DNA of 64,000 bases from Antedon mediterranea (Eukaryota; Echinodermata; Crinoidea; Comatulida; Antedonidae): assembly GCF_964355755.1 (NCBI RefSeq), contig NC_092675.1, positions 10,863,312 to 10,927,311 on the forward strand, written 5' to 3'. Below the pieces are notes generated by a model. That model searched no databases and had not been told where the DNA came from. It saw only the letters and a list, made by a program, of their open reading frames with translations. A program made the position numbers and the translations under genes. Positions within the stretch are counted from its first letter, which is position 1, and each line of letters begins with the position of its first letter. Shown here piece after piece: positions 1-11,083 of the stretch.

Positions 1-1420
1 TAGATCTCTTTACACTCAAACTGGCAGATATAGAAAGTCATTTATTCCGAACTCCATAACTATATATAACAGTAAAACATCTAGATAAAAGATGGATCAA
101 CTGCCGTTTTGGCTCCGGAGTTTTTTTTTAGGGTTATTCTATTATTAAAGTGGGGGTGTGTGGTTATGAATATTGTGTGCAGGTACGTCAATAGAAATGA
201 CATTGAGAGCCCTCTTCTGTCAGTTGACTGGTTCCCGGTCTACTGCCTTGTAATTGACTTAATCATGATCGAATTCCAACAACTTAAGAATACACAAAAT
301 GTTTACATAATTATATAACAATGTAGATCTATCTAATAATGTTTTTATTTTTTTGCAGATAAAGGAGGATCATCAATAAAATAAAATGATAAAAATTCCA
401 GGCATTTAATATACGGTTTACTGATAAAATATAATGTACCAATGAAATAAACCTGGTGTTCTGAAACATATTTTAATAACTTTTGCCGGCCTAGCGCCTT
501 TGTGTATCTAAATCTATCTAAATAATTAAGTTAGTACAGTATTAACAAATAAAGGGTTAGGGTTATGTATAATAAAATGATAGAAATGAGGCATTATCTA
601 ATAATGTTTTTATTGATTTTTTTTCCAGTTTTTTATAGTTTTAAAATTCAAGTACCGTTTTTATAGCGTTATGTATCCTGTAAATGCTAACCTAAAAACG
701 TTATCTGAATGTTTCTTTTTACGTTATAGAAATGTAATAAAATAACGGTTATTAGTGAACCTAAACATTAACCAAACACTAACGTTAGAAAACCACTGTG
801 ATTGCTGGACTGCCACAATGGAACAATAGACCTAGGTATGTTAAACAAAGAAATCACGTCAAAGCAGGGTGGAGACGGAATTTTAAGACAAAGGCGTTCT
901 ATACAAATGCAAATCTGGTGGTGGAATACAACATGATCAATGCTGACAGAAATTCACGTAAACTCTGCAGTAAAAAAAATGTAGAAACATTATTTGCGTA
1001 TTAAATCACTATATAAAATGTTCAGCTTGTTTAATTAATATACTGTACAATAATAACCGTACTATGATTTTCTTTTTTAACCTGTTTTGAACGTCTCTTT
1101 TATCTACTACAAGTACAAGGAATAATTTCGCCAGTGTGGCATAGCAAAAAGCTATACAAAACAACCTTATTGCTACACATTTCGAAAATTGTGTAGCAAA
1201 AAATACAATACAAAACTATCTTTCTCGACTAAATCAGTTTGATTATCAATTTTGCTAAAATTTTTCACTGTACTACAGACTCCCACTTGTAATTTTAATG
1301 CTAGTCGATATATGATTTCTATACTGTACTTACTGTTTATTACAGCTCATACATAGTTGCTATTCTCTTGAGGCTCAAGACGACCAAATAGACAGTTTGA
1401 TATCCAAGTACAACTTGTAA
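1..1420. other. no gene seen
   Basis: AT-rich sequence with no exon, domain or RNA gene that I can support. Confidence 0.5.
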
Positions 1421-2161
1421 CTAGAATTTAATTCGTCACTTTGACGAATTATAGGTGATCATTTTTATCATTTTATTGACATTCATATTTTTTAAACATG
1501 CACCTACGTTAACATACAATCGGAAAATGTTGATGTATGCCATCCTATTATACGCTTATAGTGCTGAGTTGTGCCTATTTATTATGCCATATACAATATG
1601 TACAGTATATACTGTACTGTGTATATCTATATACAGTGTAGCATAGGTGAAATTACGGGACCCACATCATGTTCTAATTTTTTGGTATGATGACGTTGTC
1701 AAAATAAACTTGAAGATAACAATATCGAAAGATAATGAATTGAGTAATAAAATATAACAATTGGAAGAAAATTTGGCACGTAGAAGGGCGGTGCGCGCTA
1801 TTTAAAAATTGTATAACTTTTACGAAAGCGATGAAAAAAATACTTTTTAACTTCAACTGGCCATACGGTAACGTCACAACATCCGATAGGCTTAATTTTT
1901 ATATGAATTAATATAAGCTTCGCTTGACGACGTTACATAAATTTCAAAATGTTAACATAGTTCACAAAATGTTATGTTTGCAAGTTTCAGAGAAAAGCGT
2001 TGCACAAAAATCATACAGAAAGAAAGAAGAGAAATAAAAAGTTGATGTTGATGATGATTTCGTACAATCACAAGAGGTTATCAGCAACTTCGTTGCGGAT
2101 AACCAATAAAGATTTGATACAATAACAATAGGTGATCATTTTATTCTAAATGATCACCTAA
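1421..2161 (-). mobile_element. Helentron-like non-autonomous element
   Basis: On the minus strand the 5' end is AGGTGATCATTT followed by its near inverse, forming a hairpin. The inverse AAATGATCACCT recurs just before a second hairpin, AATTCGTCA-AAG-TGACGAATT, which ends CTAG before a host T. This is an asymmetric terminal inverted repeat plus a 3' stem-loop. A further hairpin inside (GGTTATC...GATAACC, near 2078-2104) may be a nested end. No coding sequence. Confidence 0.6.
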
Positions 2162-3294
2162 TTATGAATATTAAATTCCTGCTTCCAGACGACGTCACAC
2201 TTGGGTTTAATCAGACCTTAAAAAACCTAGTATTCGATTTTCTTTACCAAAATGATTATATATTGTACCGTTACTACTGTATTATTCCAACACGTAATTG
2301 CTATTCTCTCTCTCTCTTTTATTTCTAGGCGTTTTTTAAAGATAAATCAGTCCTTAAAAACCTAGCTATTTTGGTTTGAAATAATCATAACCTATTGTAC
2401 CGTTATGTTGATTTGTTAAACAGTACAGTACATAAAATTTCATTAAATTCAATCTTCAATTTGAATGAAAAAGCTAAACGGTAGTGTTTCAAATTTTGAG
2501 TTTAAAAAAAAATGGTTGGGAAGAATAAATATTAATAAAATATATGTAATCAGGTTAAGAAACAAAAACCGCTGTAGCATAGTTTTACTTTTTTTTATCG
2601 CTGCACAAAGGTGTCTCATTGAAGCTTACAATATTACATAATAAAGCATATAACAATATCACTCATGTCGACATGGAGCTATGTATACAAACTAAAATAT
2701 GGCACATGTATATAAACCAAGATCAGTTGTCTTCAAATCACTCATTTTTCGAAAAACTTTCAACTATATTATACAACTCCGATATTTTACTGCGTTCTCG
2801 ATTTGATTTTACTGCGATTTAAACCAAGGACCATGCTGCCGAAGATAGGACCACATTTGTTTAATGGATTTGATGACTACCTGGACTTTTTCCAACGAAG
2901 GGGTTTTTATCCAACTGCCAAGGATTGCTCGTACTGTAATGTAGGCCCCTACATAATTGTGCTGGCAACTTTTATATGGCGGTTTTAGCGTTCCATAGAT
3001 ATTATAGTGGATATTTTTCGATGTAGCCGAAGTGTTGTGAATTTATTTAGGCATTTGTTTTAATGTGGCCTATTTTTGGAAAAAATAAAGAGAAGAGAGT
3101 TGTTTATTTATTTATAATAGGCACAGGCCCACATACAAGGCTTCCATGATGTAAGTAAATATTTGTTTTCTGGTGTGGTATCCTTTTTGTCAACATAAAG
3201 GCTAGTAGGCTAGCTCTAGGCTAGGCCTAGACTAGTAGAGGCTAGGAGGTAGGCTAGGCTACCTAGCTAGGCCAAGCAAGTAGACCACCGTTAG
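2162..3294. other. no gene seen
   Basis: AT-rich. Short open frames near 2620-2990 show no recognisable domain. The end (3200-3280) is a run of GGCTAGG/AGGCCTA words. Confidence 0.5.
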
Positions 3295-3970
3295 GTTAGA
3301 GAATCCGACACGATATTGCGCATGCCCAGAGCTCTGGGAAGTGAATTATAGCTTGCACTAATAGTGCCACACACCACACCACCGAGAGTCGGAGTGTTAT
3401 AGGGATTTACTGTAGCCTAGATTGTCGAGTCGTTGCGCGAGCGAGAGATGGATGAAACTTGGCCTATGCCATACATGAATTAATAATTAAAATACGACTA
3501 CGCCACGCGTTAAAATAATTATAATGATATTAATAAGAATCAGTATCTACTAAGAATCGTAATGCTGTTTTTAACGTTACGACCCCGAATTCCCGAACAG
3601 TTTTTTCACATCCACGCGGTGGCTGCCGTCAACAAATCAACTTGTGATTGCATGTTATGTACAGTATATTAAATGCGTTATGAAAAATCATAAAACTAGT
3701 CATGTAATTATATAATTCATAATGATATGAAGTTTATATATGAATGAAGCAACCACTTTTTAATTACAAAATAAATAGGCCCACTGGTCACGTCTAACTG
3801 GTAGCCCTAGCCTAGATTAGTGGATCCCGTATTAGTAGGCATCTAGGCTAGTTCGCCGTGTGGCGCAGCTATGAAATGATCCATCGCTGTATAGTCAAAG
3901 AATTGGTATAGTATAGAGTCGCCGATTACCTCGCTCTGGGCATGCGCAATAGCGTGTCGGATTCCCTAAC
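3295..3970. mobile_element. foldback/MITE-like element with 38-bp inverted ends
   Basis: The arms 3295-3332 and 3933-3970 match at 36 of 38 positions; both include GTTAG, GAATCCGACACG and GCGCATGCCCAGAGC. The core is noncoding. No target-site duplication is clear. The left flank (3200-3280) is a dense run of GCTAGG/TAGGCCTA-type words. Confidence 0.6.
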
Positions 3971-4019
3971 ACTGGGCAGTTGAGTTCTGGTGCCGGAATC
4001 CTAACCACGGCGATTATTA

Positions 4020-4250
4020 AAACCCAGTTTTATTACATTATAAATACCAATCGTTATGATCTCGCTTACGATTTTATTCCTGCTAACAAAGACTGTTAGT
4101 TATTGCCACTCATTATATCCCAAATCGATCCTTGAATGGAACAATTTGCCTTTCAAAGTCCGCGATGCTCCAAATACCAAGACCTTCAAATCCGAACTTG
4201 AACAAGTAAACATTAACGACCTGATATCCACCGCCCACTATTTAAAATAA
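4020..4250 (+). pseudogene. LINE-type C-terminal tail, frameshifted
   Basis: Plus-strand pieces read NTNRYDLAYDFIPANKD and, in a second frame, HSLYPKSILEWNNLPFKVRD then NTKTFKSELEQV. P+SI..WN.LP..V..A....FK..L is the usual end of non-LTR reverse transcriptases. One frameshift lies near 4095. Confidence 0.6.
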
Positions 4251-4787
4251 CTGCTGCACATTAGACCCCGAACTGCGTGCAACGACAACCTAGGAAGGTG
4301 TTTGTACGAGTCGCATACTAAATGGAAAAAACTATGGTGCTAGTTCCGTTTAACACTTTTGGTTTTTTTTTATAAAATTTAAATTACATTGTGTGATTTT
4401 ATCAATGTTGCTGTTGGAATAATATTTCTTTTCTGGAAATTTCAGAAAAGATTAAACTGTTCGAATATATTTAATAAGTATTTTAAAATCTCTATTATGG
4501 CGGATACCAGCCTCATTTTTGCTGCTAAGTGAGCAAAAGTTTTAGAATAATAGACATTTGCATTTCATAATGGTTATTACTGTATTATTATGACTAAAAA
4601 ATGACATTTAATAATACTAACTAAAAAGCATCTTATCGCTGATGATACATAAGTACTCAAACACGTGCAGGTAGGCCTTTCAGAACGTTTTATTATTTTA
4701 GTAAATAAGACGACATCCGTAGCCATGGAAAATTATCGTACATCAATCATTTGTCTAATATTGACACACTATAAAACTTGTAATTTT

Positions 4788-5127
4788 ACTCGGGGTACCC
4801 GAGTCTAGGACTTACTCATTTTCTCCTCCTCTTTCTCCATCTGCACATTATTGAGTAAAAAGTGCGATTTTTAAAGTACTACTCCTCCCTTATTCGTTGT
4901 AGTATTGAGCTGGGATTTGGCATGAATATACTACAGGCACATGTCCTCAAAGCTATAGAGCCGGATTTTTTATTTTTATACCGGATGCAGCAATATGACA
5001 TCTCGAAGATGGTACCATATAGCCGTATTTGGTAGATTATTGATGTGTATGTGACGTCACATCCCGTCTTATGACGTCATTACAGCTTCATTTGCAGCAG
5101 TACCCCGAGTATCGCACATTCATGCTT
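4788..5127. repeat. repeat with ACTCGGGGTAC inverted ends; right part duplicated downstream
   Basis: ACTCGGGGTAC at 4788 is inverted as GTACCCCGAGT at about 5100. The block 5025-5127 (GTATTTGGTA ... TGTGTATGTGACGTCACATC ... CCGAGTATCGCACATT) recurs as a direct repeat at 6130-6234, on the other side of the tRNA-like gene and HINE copy 1. Confidence 0.55.
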
Positions 5128-5210
5128 TTTCTTTTGGTAATTAATTTGTTTAATTAAGAACCCACAGTGTGTGACACACACCACAGCGTCATGTAGTTAC
5201 CTGTATATGT

Positions 5211-5283
5211 GGAATCTTGGCGTAGTGGTTATCACGTTTGCTTAACACGCAGAAGGTACCCGGTTCGAGCCCGGGTGAAACCT
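5211..5283 (+). tRNA. tRNA-Val(AAC)-like sequence, probably a pseudogene
   Basis: D arm GCGTAGTGGTTATCAC, anticodon arm TTTGC-TTAACAC-GCAGA (anticodon AAC), T arm CCCGG-TTCGAGC-CCGGG, then a run of eight T as a Pol III terminator. The core matches metazoan tRNA-Val. The acceptor stem pairs at only about four of seven positions (GGAATCT with TGAAACC), so it may not be functional. Confidence 0.6.
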
Positions 5284-5348
5284 TTTTTTTTTAAACTTTA
5301 TGGTGAAAAGTACTGTATACGCAATATGATATACACAGTATATCTCAT

Positions 5349-5980
5349 TACCTCCGCCAACCTCCGCCAAGGAGGTTATATTTTCACCCCTGTATGTTTG
5401 TGTGTTTGTGAGTTTGTATGTTTGTGTGTTTGTGTGTGTCTGTGAACAGCCTGGAGGCCACAGTTTTTATCCGATTCTCACCAAATTTGGACACAATGAT
5501 CTATGCCTCAAAAGCTCGGACGAGTTCGAATTTGAGTGGAAAAGGTCATAGGTCAAGGTCACAACTAACAAAAAACTATATTACTGCCTAGAGACCACAG
5601 TTTTTATCCAATTCTCACCAAACTTAGCCACAATGATCAATGACTCATCATATAATTGTGGTTAAATTTTGAAGGGTCAGGGTCAAAGATCAAGGTCCAC
5701 AAAAAACAAAACAAAAATAAATAATAAAAAATAATAATAAAAAAAAACAAAAAAAAACCTCAGTGGGACTTGAACCACCGATCTCAACTGTGAGAGGCTG
5801 GATACATAACCATTACACCAAACTCTCATCCACAACTTTGTATGGTGTAGTTAGCCTATTTACACTTAGAACTCATAAAAAAAATTAAAACAAATATATA
5901 TTGTATATATTTTCTGGGGACATTTCATGTAGAGGAATTTTACAGTAGCCGGAGGTTTGTACTCTCGGAGTACCCTCTAG
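5349..5980 (+). mobile_element. HINE-like element, copy 1
   Basis: The 5' end forms a hairpin (ACCTCC-GCCAA-GGAGGT) and carries ACCTCCGCC. Its inverse (GCCGGAGGT here, GGCGGAGGT in copy 3) lies just before a terminal hairpin, GTACTC-TCG-GAGTAC, followed by CCCTCTAG and a host T. That is the plan of Helentron-associated elements. The middle has a TGTGTTTG microsatellite, two similar blocks containing ATTCTCACCAAA, and a minus-strand tRNA-like module at 5758-5831. No protein is encoded. Confidence 0.7.
5758..5831 (-). other. tRNA-like module inside HINE copy 1
   Basis: The 74-nt minus-strand segment starts GGATGAGAG and contains an A-box-like TGGTGTAATGG and a B-box-like GGTTCAAGTCC at tRNA spacing. 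The same module is in copies 2 (31283-31356) and 3 (63564-63638). The stems are degenerate, so it is tRNA-derived rather than a working tRNA. Confidence 0.6.
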
Positions 5981-6129
5981 TTTTTATTATTTTTTTACAT
6001 ACTTATTTTGTGTAATCGGTAATTATAACTTTTACACAATGTTTATTTTGCTTTGTGCTTATTACCATATTTATTTGTAATGTAAATGCATTAAAAAACT
6101 TTGTGTAACCCACATTTTTTGTGTAAGAG

Positions 6130-6234
6130 GTATTTGGTACCGAGGTTATTGATGTGTATGTGACATCACATCCCGTCTTATGACGTCATTACAGATTCTT
6201 TTTCTGTACCCCGAGTATCGCACATTCGTGCTTG
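6130..6234 (+). repeat. direct repeat of 5025-5127
   Basis: Shares GTATTTGGTA, TATTGATGTGTATGTGAC, TCTTATGACGTCATTACAG and GTACCCCGAGTATCGCACAT with the upstream block, about 90% identical by eye. Confidence 0.6.
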
Positions 6235-6506
6235 TTTTTTTTAAAGAAATCTCCGGTTAGACAGATCATTTTACTGAATTATTTAAGAAAAAAATAAATG
6301 GAAAACGATCATACGTGACATCATTGTTTATTTGACACCCTATAAATGTTTTTTTTTTTTTTTATAAAAGTGGAATCCTGGTAAGAAATCTAAGAGTAAT
6401 TCGACCCCACAGCCGTTTTTTTTCTAAAAACATGGAGTTCTTAATTCAATCAATCTTATATACCAATAAAATGTACGTTTTTAATGGTTATTAAATCTAA
6501 TATTAA

Positions 6507-7981
6507 CTAGATTTAATTCGTCACTATGACGAATTATAGGTTATATGCATTGATTTAAATAAAGATAATTGATTTTTAAAAGATATATTGATTGATTGAT
6601 TTTCTCAGAATCTTTAATTATTTATAATATATGATAGGACCTTGCTAACGCGAACACCATAGCCGGTATCACAATCCGATCAAAGATCCCTCTGCGTATA
6701 ATGTCATAAACCACATTTGTTGTTACATATAATAAAGACATAAGTTACTTTTTATCTAGATTTCATTATAAATCATGTGTATAATCTATACACTAAGAAA
6801 TAAATTTGAACAAACAATACAGATAATAAAAAAAAAATCTTATTTCGTTTCCCAAGGTGAGACTCGATCTCGGTACCTTGAATGCCATAGACACGAGCAA
6901 AGACCATCGAGCCATACACAACTGACTAAAGTTATGGAAAGATTCCTCCGTGTATTTACTATGCAGTAACCACTTTGGTGCAGATAGATTATTACATACC
7001 GCAATGAATTATAATGTTTTACTATGATGACATCTTTAAAAATTAAAAAAAAATGATGCACTGTCAAACTATATACTTTTAACTTTAATATATAAACTTC
7101 TTAAGGAAGAAAGTTAATGTTAAGTTTGTTATTTCGGCCTAAGAAAATGTTATAATTTGATTGATTGTCATAATTAATTTTTTTAAATTTAATATGCCAT
7201 TAATGATGACTTAATCAACTTTTTTTCTCCTAATTTCATAATAAATCATACATATGATACATACACTTCAAGAAAATGAAATAAAAAATAGGTGTTCCCG
7301 AGCATTCTAACGATATATATTAATTTTAAAATTTAGCATATTTTCACCATTTTGTTAACTTACACGTGCGTAGACTGTCACTTTAGACGTGCTCGTATAA
7401 CGCTGTTTCGCGTTGAAAAGTGAATAAAATATGATGATATTATTAAAGAAAGGTTATACAACAGTAATCGGACAAAAAAAGTGCGCATTAACGTTTGACG
7501 CGCAGTGCGCGTGCAAAAATCTGCGCACTCATGGTAATTTTTTAAACGCTTAAAATTGCCTGAAACGTACTCTAATTTCATCGAAAATAAATTCTGACAA
7601 TTTTGAACATTTTAAGCGCGTGTACGCATGCGTTATATGCGCTACGCACGTAATTGTATTGCCATATTATGATGAAATATGACCTGAAATTTATGAGTAC
7701 CAAATTTTGTTTAAAAATGATTCATGCTTGTGAAGATATGATTACAAACGTGATTTCATTAAATCGCGCGTAGACCACGTAATGTTTGATTGCGCACCGT
7801 GAAAACATAACCACATCGATTCCTGGCCATAAGGAATATACTCTGAAAAATTGACTTAGCTAGATGAAACTGATATCAAGATAATTCACGGACAAAATAG
7901 TGCTAAGGAAAGAATAAATAAACAAATAAAGATTTTTACAGAATCAAGAGGTTATATGCATGATAATGCATATAACCTAAT
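6507..7981 (-). mobile_element. Helentron-like non-autonomous element, same 3' hairpin but different inverted repeat
   Basis: The minus-strand 3' end has AATTCGTCA-TAG-TGACGAATT, then AAATCTAG and T, nearly the same as the element at 1421-2161. The asymmetric repeat is AGGTTATATGCAT instead of AGGTGATCATTT; its hairpin is at the other end (7949-7978). The interior of about 1.4 kb has GCGC-rich runs and no coding sequence. Confidence 0.6.
6851..6930 (-). other. tRNA-derived sequence (SINE head or tRNA pseudogene)
   Basis: The minus strand has TGGCTCGATGG (A box) and, about 45 nt later, GATCGAGTCTC (B-box-like), in a tRNA-sized span. The stems are not convincing. It lies inside the Helentron-like element 6507-7981. 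Confidence 0.4.
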
Positions 7982-8938
7982 AATAGAAATAATCTATATG
8001 TAAATTTACGTAAGGGCAAAATTCGGTAAATCGCGCCTTACTTTTAGAATTTTTACTCGATGGTATATAAAGTTGGTTCGTACTTTCGGTACTGATTTTA
8101 ACCACCTGATTTAACCCTTTTTCCTAATTAAATTAAGTTAGATAATTAGTTATTGACGATTAAAACGAATTTAGGTTCAACGATTTGCCCCAAAGAGAGG
8201 TGTTTTCCGATCGTGGTATACACTGTCTAATGGATGTCCATCTTGAAAAATACCCGCCACAAAAATGCGAGAAGGCTTCGCATTTTCCTATCTCCTCCTA
8301 CGATAATTGTTTTTAATAGCTGAAAACCGGTTGAACAGCTAGAGTACAGCATCATAATGTTGAAGACAGGCCGATTTTCTTTAAAAAATACTATTTTGGT
8401 AGATTTAATATACGATTCTACAAATGTATTGATTTGCGATGAATGGAACATCCCAATCTCTCAGTCTGCCAGAGTTTAACACAAGTAGATAAATTTATGA
8501 GCCCTTTGTTTAACACTGCGGTAGGTTAATATATGGGCCCTTTGAGAATAAACTTCGACAATACTGTAAATACCTATTAACTATTGTTGGTCCTCATTTG
8601 AATTGAACATTTCTTACTGTGAATGTTCGTACTGTTAGATGTAATATAAAAATATATACAAATAAACTTTATTACTGAGATTGTGGATAGGCTCTACTGT
8701 TAGATATATAAACACATTATTATATACAAATAAACTTTATACTGACAGTTCCTTCTCAACGTTTGTATTTATTAATAATTACCAAAAATATGAACGTCGT
8801 AGTGGTGTATCGTGTACGGTACTTTAATATTTCAATCGATTATGACAGTGACAGTTTTAACAAAGTATTAAATCGCAAATGTTTTACTGTATTTAGATGT
8901 AGGCCTATATTATTTATAGGCCTATAAAACATGAAAGA
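7982..8938. other. no gene seen
   Basis: Noncoding. The only structure noted is a perfect palindrome, AGGCCTATA-TTATT-TATAGGCCT, near 8900, just before the repeat at 8939. Confidence 0.5.
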
Positions 8939-9313
8939 AATATTTCGTTACTGAGTGGATAAAGAATATATTTAAAAATTGTTCTTCTTTGTACCTATCC
9001 GCTTTCCCATCCCTCAACCCTAATGTTACATACAAAACACAAATTGGGTTTCTTTAAATGAGTCCAAATCAAAAATTTGGACTCATTTTGTGATAAGTTT
9101 CTCCTTCAGAAGTAATTCCCAGGGTGCTAATTTTAGTTGACTACATAAATCATCGTGTCTATTTATTCGTTTCTGTAAACGACAATGTATTATAGTCCTG
9201 CGGTACGTACATTTGAAATCGCCAGTTTTGTTACGCTGAAATTACTGTGTATTCGAGAACCATTTGTGGGTACGACCTAGATGGTACGCTCGCTTCGCTC
9301 GGGTACCATCTAG
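8939..9313 (+). mobile_element. repeat with terminal hairpin and CTAG end, copy A
   Basis: About 375 bp here is repeated in inverse orientation at 62499-62876 (shared landmarks GTACGTACATTTGAAATCGC, AACCCTAATGTTACATAC, GGATAAAGAATA). It ends in hairpin GATGGTACGCTCGC/GCTCGGGTACCATC, then TCTAG|T. An internal palindrome, AAATGAGTCCAAAT...ATTTGGACTCATTT, is intact only in this copy. Confidence 0.65.
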
Positions 9314-9420
9314 TATTAATAATTATTTGATCGAAGATAATTAGGTGATAAGAATAAAACCTGGGCTTAATTGAAATGTAATACTATACAGTAAAATGAA
9401 ATTTTTTTTTTAATGTTCTC

Positions 9421-11075
9421 AGTGTTCTCCCCAGGATTCTCATCAAGCGTCACGCTTAGGGGGGTCATGGCGACTCTAAGTACTTGAGTCACAGCCCCAC
9501 CATGGTTGGGGCTGTGGCGAAGCGATTTTTGGTAATTTACACCCTAGATGGCCGGAAATGGTACTCTCGCACATAACATTTATGTTGAATGACACCTCTA
9601 GTTTGGCCGGAAATAACACTTATAGCGCGCTAGCAAACAGCAAAACAATCGTAGCCTACTTTTCCGCCGGTAAACATACGCGAAGAAACATTTTTTGCGT
9701 TCATTACGAACGTCAGGGGGAAGTCCTCAATGAAAAAAAATAGGCATAAGCCTACTCATCAGTAGGACTAACTCCAGTTGGTCGGAAACGAAACTTTATA
9801 GCGCACTAGCAAACAGTAAAACCATCGTAGCATACTTTTTCCGCCAGTAAACATACGCGATAAAAATTGTTTTTGCGTTCAATACGAACGTCAAGGGGAA
9901 TTCCCCGATGAAATAAAACTAGGCCTACTCATCAGTAGGACAACTCTGTAGTTGGCCGGAAAGGACACTTCATAGCGCGCTAGCAAACATCACGATCGTA
10001 GCCTACTTTTTCCGCCGGTAAACATACGCGATAAGAAACATTTTTTTGCGTTCATTACGAACGTCAAGGGGAATTCCCCGATGAAATATAAAATGCCTAC
10101 TCATCAGTAGGACTGGCCGGAAAGGACACTTCATAGCGCGCTAGCAAACAACCCGATCGGTGCCTACTTTTCCGCAGGTAAACATACGCGATAAATGAAA
10201 AAATATGCCTACTCGACTCATCAGTAGGCAACTGTAGTTGGCCGGAAACGACACTTCATAGCGCGTTAGCAAACAAAACGATCGTAGCCTACTTTTTTTT
10301 TCGCCGGCGGGTAAACATATGCGATAAAAAACATTTTTTTTGGCGTTCAATTAACATTGGGTGCAAGTCCCGATGAAATAAAACTAGGCCTACTCATTAG
10401 TAAGACACCTCTAGTTGCCCGGAAATAAGACTTCATAGCGCACTAGCAAATAGGAAAACGATCGTAGCCTTCTTGAATGTATTATACGATCAAAGCAGCT
10501 AGCATTGAATTGCGCCTAGAAAATCAATCACGCCTTTGTCATTTGATGATGTGCGTATGTTACCGACGAAAGAGTAAATCCCACCGATAGAGTCGATTAA
10601 TCCAGTGTGATATTGAAAATAATAATATCATTGATATTTATTTTTAATACACATAACATTTTTACAAGAAAAACAATACAATCAATCATTTACTTTATTT
10701 ACAATATACAAGTTACCACATTTTAGACAACCAATACAGTACTAGAGATCGAAAGAGAGACATGGCAGTAACAAAACACGTGTTTACATCTCTCGGCGGC
10801 GGCCGGTGAAAGCGAGTCTCAGTTGTTTAACACTTTGTTACGCTAACACTTTGTTACGCAGTCTTTTGTTTCTTTGGCTTGTGTATCGTCTAGTGGTCAT
10901 GTCATGTGTCGCGTATGCATTAGGCTCTTTATGCATGCCGCGCCTCAGCTCCAGAGAAAGTACCTGCCTGTTAATCTATTTTTAGATTGGTTGTGGTTGA
11001 TATTTTTAAGCGTCACGGATAAGGTTTTAAGCGTCACGGCCGACCGTGACGCTTCAAAGGCCTGGGGAGAACACT
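9421..11075. mobile_element. hAT-like non-autonomous element carrying a tandem array
   Basis: The left end AGTGTTCTCCCCAGG is matched by the reverse complement at the right end (CCTGGGGAGAACACT). The flanks are ATGTTCTC (9413-9420) and GTGTTCTC (11076-11083), an 8-bp duplication with one mismatch. Subterminal AAGCGTCACG motifs occur near 9449, 11008 and 11028 and inverted near 11045, as expected of transposase-binding sites. No transposase is encoded. Confidence 0.65.
9549..10480 (+). repeat. tandem array of about 175-bp units (six to seven units)
   Basis: Units begin GGCCGGAAA at about 9549 (partial), 9605, 9780, 9954, 10115, 10240 and 10417; full spacings are 174-177 and shorter ones are deletions. 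Each has TAGCGCGCTAGCAAACA, GCCGGTAAACATACGCGA and a CCTACT-CATC-AGTAGG hairpin. Some units then read ACACCTCTAGT. Open frames across it are not genes. Confidence 0.8.
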
Positions 11076-11083
11076 GTGTTCTC

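Noticed and set aside
2619-2988. Two short plus-strand open frames near 2.6-3.0 kb
   Set aside because: No similarity I recognise and no supporting splice sites.
9605-10480. CTGATGA on the minus strand of the tandem array as a hammerhead ribozyme core
   Set aside because: The stem that follows is plausible but no GAAA follows it in any unit, so the core is incomplete.
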